64,000 nt of DNA from Sulfurovum sp. (lineage in GTDB: Bacteria; Campylobacterota; Campylobacteria; Campylobacterales; Sulfurovaceae), in the NCBI GenBank assembly GCA_027082955.1, contig JALWTA010000045.1, positions 44,493 to 108,492 of the forward strand. Reading direction: 5' to 3'. Shown here in pieces: positions 61,969-64,000 of this stretch (within the stretch, counting starts at the first letter, position 1; each line of letters opens with the position of its first letter). Both the position numbers and the translations under genes were made by a program. The notes beneath the pieces are model-generated. The model was not told the DNA's origin and ran no database searches. It was given only the letters and a program-made list of their open reading frames with translations.

Positions 61969-63792
61969 ATGAGTAGCAGACTATTTACAAAAGACACACA
62001 AGCGATTTTTTGGAACAACAACAAGACAGCGATCCAGAGAATGCTGGACTATGATTATGTCATTGGAAGAGAAACACCGTCTGTGGCGGGTATTGTTGCA
62101 CCTACAAGTGCAAACAAATTTGAAAAATTCTTCTGGGGCGGTGATGAGATCATGGTACCGCTTTACAAAAGTACGGCTGAAGCTGTCAAAGAACAGCCTC
62201 AAGCAGATGTGCTTTTGAACTTTGCATCATTTAGAACAGCGTATGATGTCACTATGGAAGCGATCGCAATCGAAGGGCAGTTCAAGACTATCATGATCAC
62301 TGCAGAAGGTATCCCTGAAAGACTGGCAAGAAAGATGAATCAGGCAGCACGTGATGCCGGTGTAACAGTGATCGGACCTGCAACAGTCGGTGCAATCGCT
62401 CCAGGTGCTTTCAAGATCGCTAATATTGGTGGTACCATCGAAAATATTATTAACTCTAAGCTTCATAGAGCAGGTTCTTGTGGACTGGTTACCCGTTCAG
62501 GCGGTCTTTTCAATGAGCTTTCAAACATTATCGCACTCAATGCTGACGGTATTGCAGAAGGTGTTGCGATCGGTGGTGACAGATTTGTCGGTTCAGTATT
62601 TATAGACAACCTTCTTAGAATGGAAGAGAATCCGGATGTCAAATATATGATTCTTCTTGGTGAAGTGGGTGGTACAGAAGAGTATAAAGTGATCGAAGCA
62701 GTCAAATCAGGCAAGATCAAGAAGCCGATCATCGCATGGTGTATCGGTACGATCGCGAAGCACTTCAGCTCAGGCGTACAGTTTGGTCACGCGGGAGCAT
62801 CTGCAAATGCCGACGCAGAAACAGCAGCCGCGAAAAATGCAGCGATGGCAGATGCAGGCATCCACGTGCCGGCATCGTTCAACGACCTTCCTGCAACCAT
62901 TGCAGAAGTGTATAATGATCTTAGATCACAAGGTGTCATCGGTGAAATCGAAGAGCCTGCGATCAGACAGATTCCAAAAGTCAGAAGACCAAAACAGTTC
63001 ATCTGTACCATCTCTGACGATAGAGGTGAAGAAGCAACATACGCAGGCTTCCCTATCTCTTCTGTTGCACTTCCAAGCACAGGTAAGGGGATTGGTGATG
63101 TCATTTCACTGCTTTGGTTCAAAAAACAGTATCCAAAATGGGCGACAGAGTTCATTGAAACAGTGATTAAAACCGTTGCAGACCATGGTCCTGCCGTTTC
63201 TGGTGCACACAATGCCAAAGTCACTGCAAGAGCAGGAAAATCTGTTGTTGAAGCACTCGTAACAGGACTTTTGACCATTGGACCAAGATTTGGTGGTGCC
63301 ATTGACGGTGCAGCGAAATACTTCAAATATGCAGATGACAATGGTCTGACACCGGCAGAGTTCCTTGGCTATATGAAGAAAGAAGGTATACCAATTCCTG
63401 GTATCGGTCACAGAATCAAGTCTCTGAAAAACCCTGACCTTCGTGTAAAAGGTCTCATGGACTTTGCAGGAGAAAACTTCCCTGCGACACCACTGCTTGA
63501 CTATGCAAGAACAGTCGAAGCGCTGACAACATCCAAAAAAGAGAATCTCATTCTCAACGTGGATGGTACTATCGGGATTCTGATGGTAGATATGTGGAGA
63601 GCACTTGGGTACAGTGAACCAGAAATCGATGAATTTATCGAGTCTGGTACACTCAATGCATTCTTTATCGTTGGTAGATCCATTGGATTCATCGGTCACG
63701 TACTTGATGAAAAAAGATTGGCAATGCCAATGTATCGCCACCCAATGGACGACATCCTCTACGATGTCAAGAAGGCAGAGCCTATCGCATAA
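61969..63792 (+). CDS. aclA: ATP-citrate lyase large (alpha) subunit
   Basis: The 607 residues join a succinyl-CoA synthetase alpha-like part and a citrate-synthase-like C-terminal part. The phosphohistidine is H274 in QFGHAGASANAD. The C-terminal half has GPRFGGAIDGAAKYF, IPGIGHRIKSL and IGHVLDEKRL with the citrate-synthase-type histidines. Two-subunit Acl of this form marks chemolithoautotrophs of this group. A hairpin follows 12 bases after the stop. Confidence 0.96.
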   Translation: MSSRLFTKDTQAIFWNNNKTAIQRMLDYDYVIGRETPSVAGIVAPTSANKFEKFFWGGDEIMVPLYKSTAEAVKEQPQADVLLNFASFRTAYDVTMEAIAIEGQFKTIMITAEGIPERLARKMNQAARDAGVTVIGPATVGAIAPGAFKIANIGGTIENIINSKLHRAGSCGLVTRSGGLFNELSNIIALNADGIAEGVAIGGDRFVGSVFIDNLLRMEENPDVKYMILLGEVGGTEEYKVIEAVKSGKIKKPIIAWCIGTIAKHFSSGVQFGHAGASANADAETAAAKNAAMADAGIHVPASFNDLPATIAEVYNDLRSQGVIGEIEEPAIRQIPKVRRPKQFICTISDDRGEEATYAGFPISSVALPSTGKGIGDVISLLWFKKQYPKWATEFIETVIKTVADHGPAVSGAHNAKVTARAGKSVVEALVTGLLTIGPRFGGAIDGAAKYFKYADDNGLTPAEFLGYMKKEGIPIPGIGHRIKSLKNPDLRVKGLMDFAGENFPATPLLDYARTVEALTTSKKENLILNVDGTIGILMVDMWRALGYSEPEIDEFIESGTLNAFFIVGRSIGFIGHVLDEKRLAMPMYRHPMDDILYDVKKAEPIA

Positions 63793-63803
63793 TACTCTAT
63801 TCA

Positions 63804-63826
63804 AAGACACGGACTTTCCGTGTCTT
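63804..63826 (+). terminator. hairpin after aclA
   Basis: AAGACACGGA (63804-63813) pairs with TCCGTGTCTT (63817-63826) around CTT. The T run is short (CTTCCTGTT), so it is a fair but not perfect terminator. Confidence 0.65.
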
Positions 63827-63889
63827 CCTGTTAACAGCCTCTCTTTTCTACATTATTTTTTCTATAATTTTTAGACTTAATGGAAAAAA

Positions 63890-64000
63890 CGGGTTGCTAA
63901 AAACCTAAGCAAAGCCCGGTAGCATGGTGCTTAAAAAGGGATTATTTACAATGCGCTGTAAAAAAATGCCCAAAATGCGGTTCAAACCATACAAAAAAGA
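63890..64000 (+). mobile_element. left end of an IS1-like insertion element (partial)
   Basis: GGGTTGCTAAAAACC at about 63891 looks like an IS1-family terminal repeat. From ATG 63951 the sequence gives MRCKK, and after seven As the neighbouring frame reads CPKCGSNHTKK, the zinc-finger start of an IS1-type InsA. The rest lies beyond the window. Confidence 0.6.
63951..64000 (+). pseudogene. start of an IS1-type InsA with an apparent frameshift (partial)
   Basis: Reading from ATG 63951, the run of seven As (63960-63966) puts MRCKK and the zinc-finger half CPKCGSNHTKK in different frames. One A fewer would give the continuous MRCKKCPKCGSNHTKK. It may be a sequencing error, a decayed gene, or a slippage site; the right edge cuts the gene off. 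Confidence 0.5.

Overview
The window looks like a chromosome segment of a chemolithoautotrophic campylobacterote (formerly Epsilonproteobacteria), most like Sulfurovum or Sulfurimonas. Four things support this. The right edge carries both ATP-citrate lyase subunits (aclB-aclA), the hallmark of the reductive TCA cycle. An aminofutalosine synthase (mqnE) of the futalosine menaquinone route is present. There is an HP1021/CemR-type atypical response regulator next to ispDF. The left edge keeps the Campylobacter order cvpA-fur-lysS-glyA-DUF1882.

Layout. 1-6.5 kb: leftward housekeeping run (gatC, ArsC-like, pilT, cvpA, fur, lysS, glyA, DUF1882). 6.6-10 kb: rightward redox and housekeeping genes (ferredoxin-thioredoxin reductase catalytic chain, rhodanese, dapE, exported thioredoxin-like protein, histidine kinase). 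10.2-18.2 kb: a molybdoenzyme cluster with Fe-S subunit, NrfD-type membrane subunit and Tat-exported catalytic subunit, then a TorD-like chaperone, a polyferredoxin and two little-known proteins. 18.3-22.4 kb: malic enzyme and a DUF2868/DUF3482 GTPase pair. 22.4-24.2 kb: a small accessory islet with two facing gene stumps and a HigBA toxin-antitoxin pair. 24.2-27.9 kb: leftward ispDF-cemR-sat-like-pgpA-like run. 28.1-30.5 kb: mrp, a PIN toxin-antitoxin pair and a small acidic protein. 30.5-33.3 kb: metE and a small unknown gene. 33.4-38.2 kb: a 1603-residue exonuclease/RecQ/UvrD fusion. 38.3-42.3 kb: a TolC-ABC-HlyD-FtsX export operon. 43-53.2 kb: thiamine biosynthesis (thiC, thiO, thiS, thiG, thiE, thiD) and thiamine uptake/salvage (TonB receptor, YkoF-like, PnuC-type, kinase), each block headed by a TPP riboswitch. 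53.2-57.5 kb: glmS and glnD, leftward. 57.7-63.8 kb: mqnE, pabA/trpG-type amidotransferase, a membrane protein, aclB-aclA. The last 110 bases begin an IS1-like element.

How it fits together: carbon is fixed through the rTCA cycle (acl), with malic enzyme linking C4 and C3 pools. Menaquinone from the futalosine route would feed the periplasmic molybdoenzyme, whose substrate cannot be told from the sequence; a sulfur compound is the natural guess. Thiamine is both made and salvaged under TPP control. The least explained items are the triple-domain helicase, the deletion scar at 23.15 kb, a 188-nt self-complementary element at 57.5 kb, the degenerate Sat-like and PgpA-like proteins beside CemR, and the accessory proteins of the molybdoenzyme cluster. 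All calls come from reading the sequence; no database search was run.
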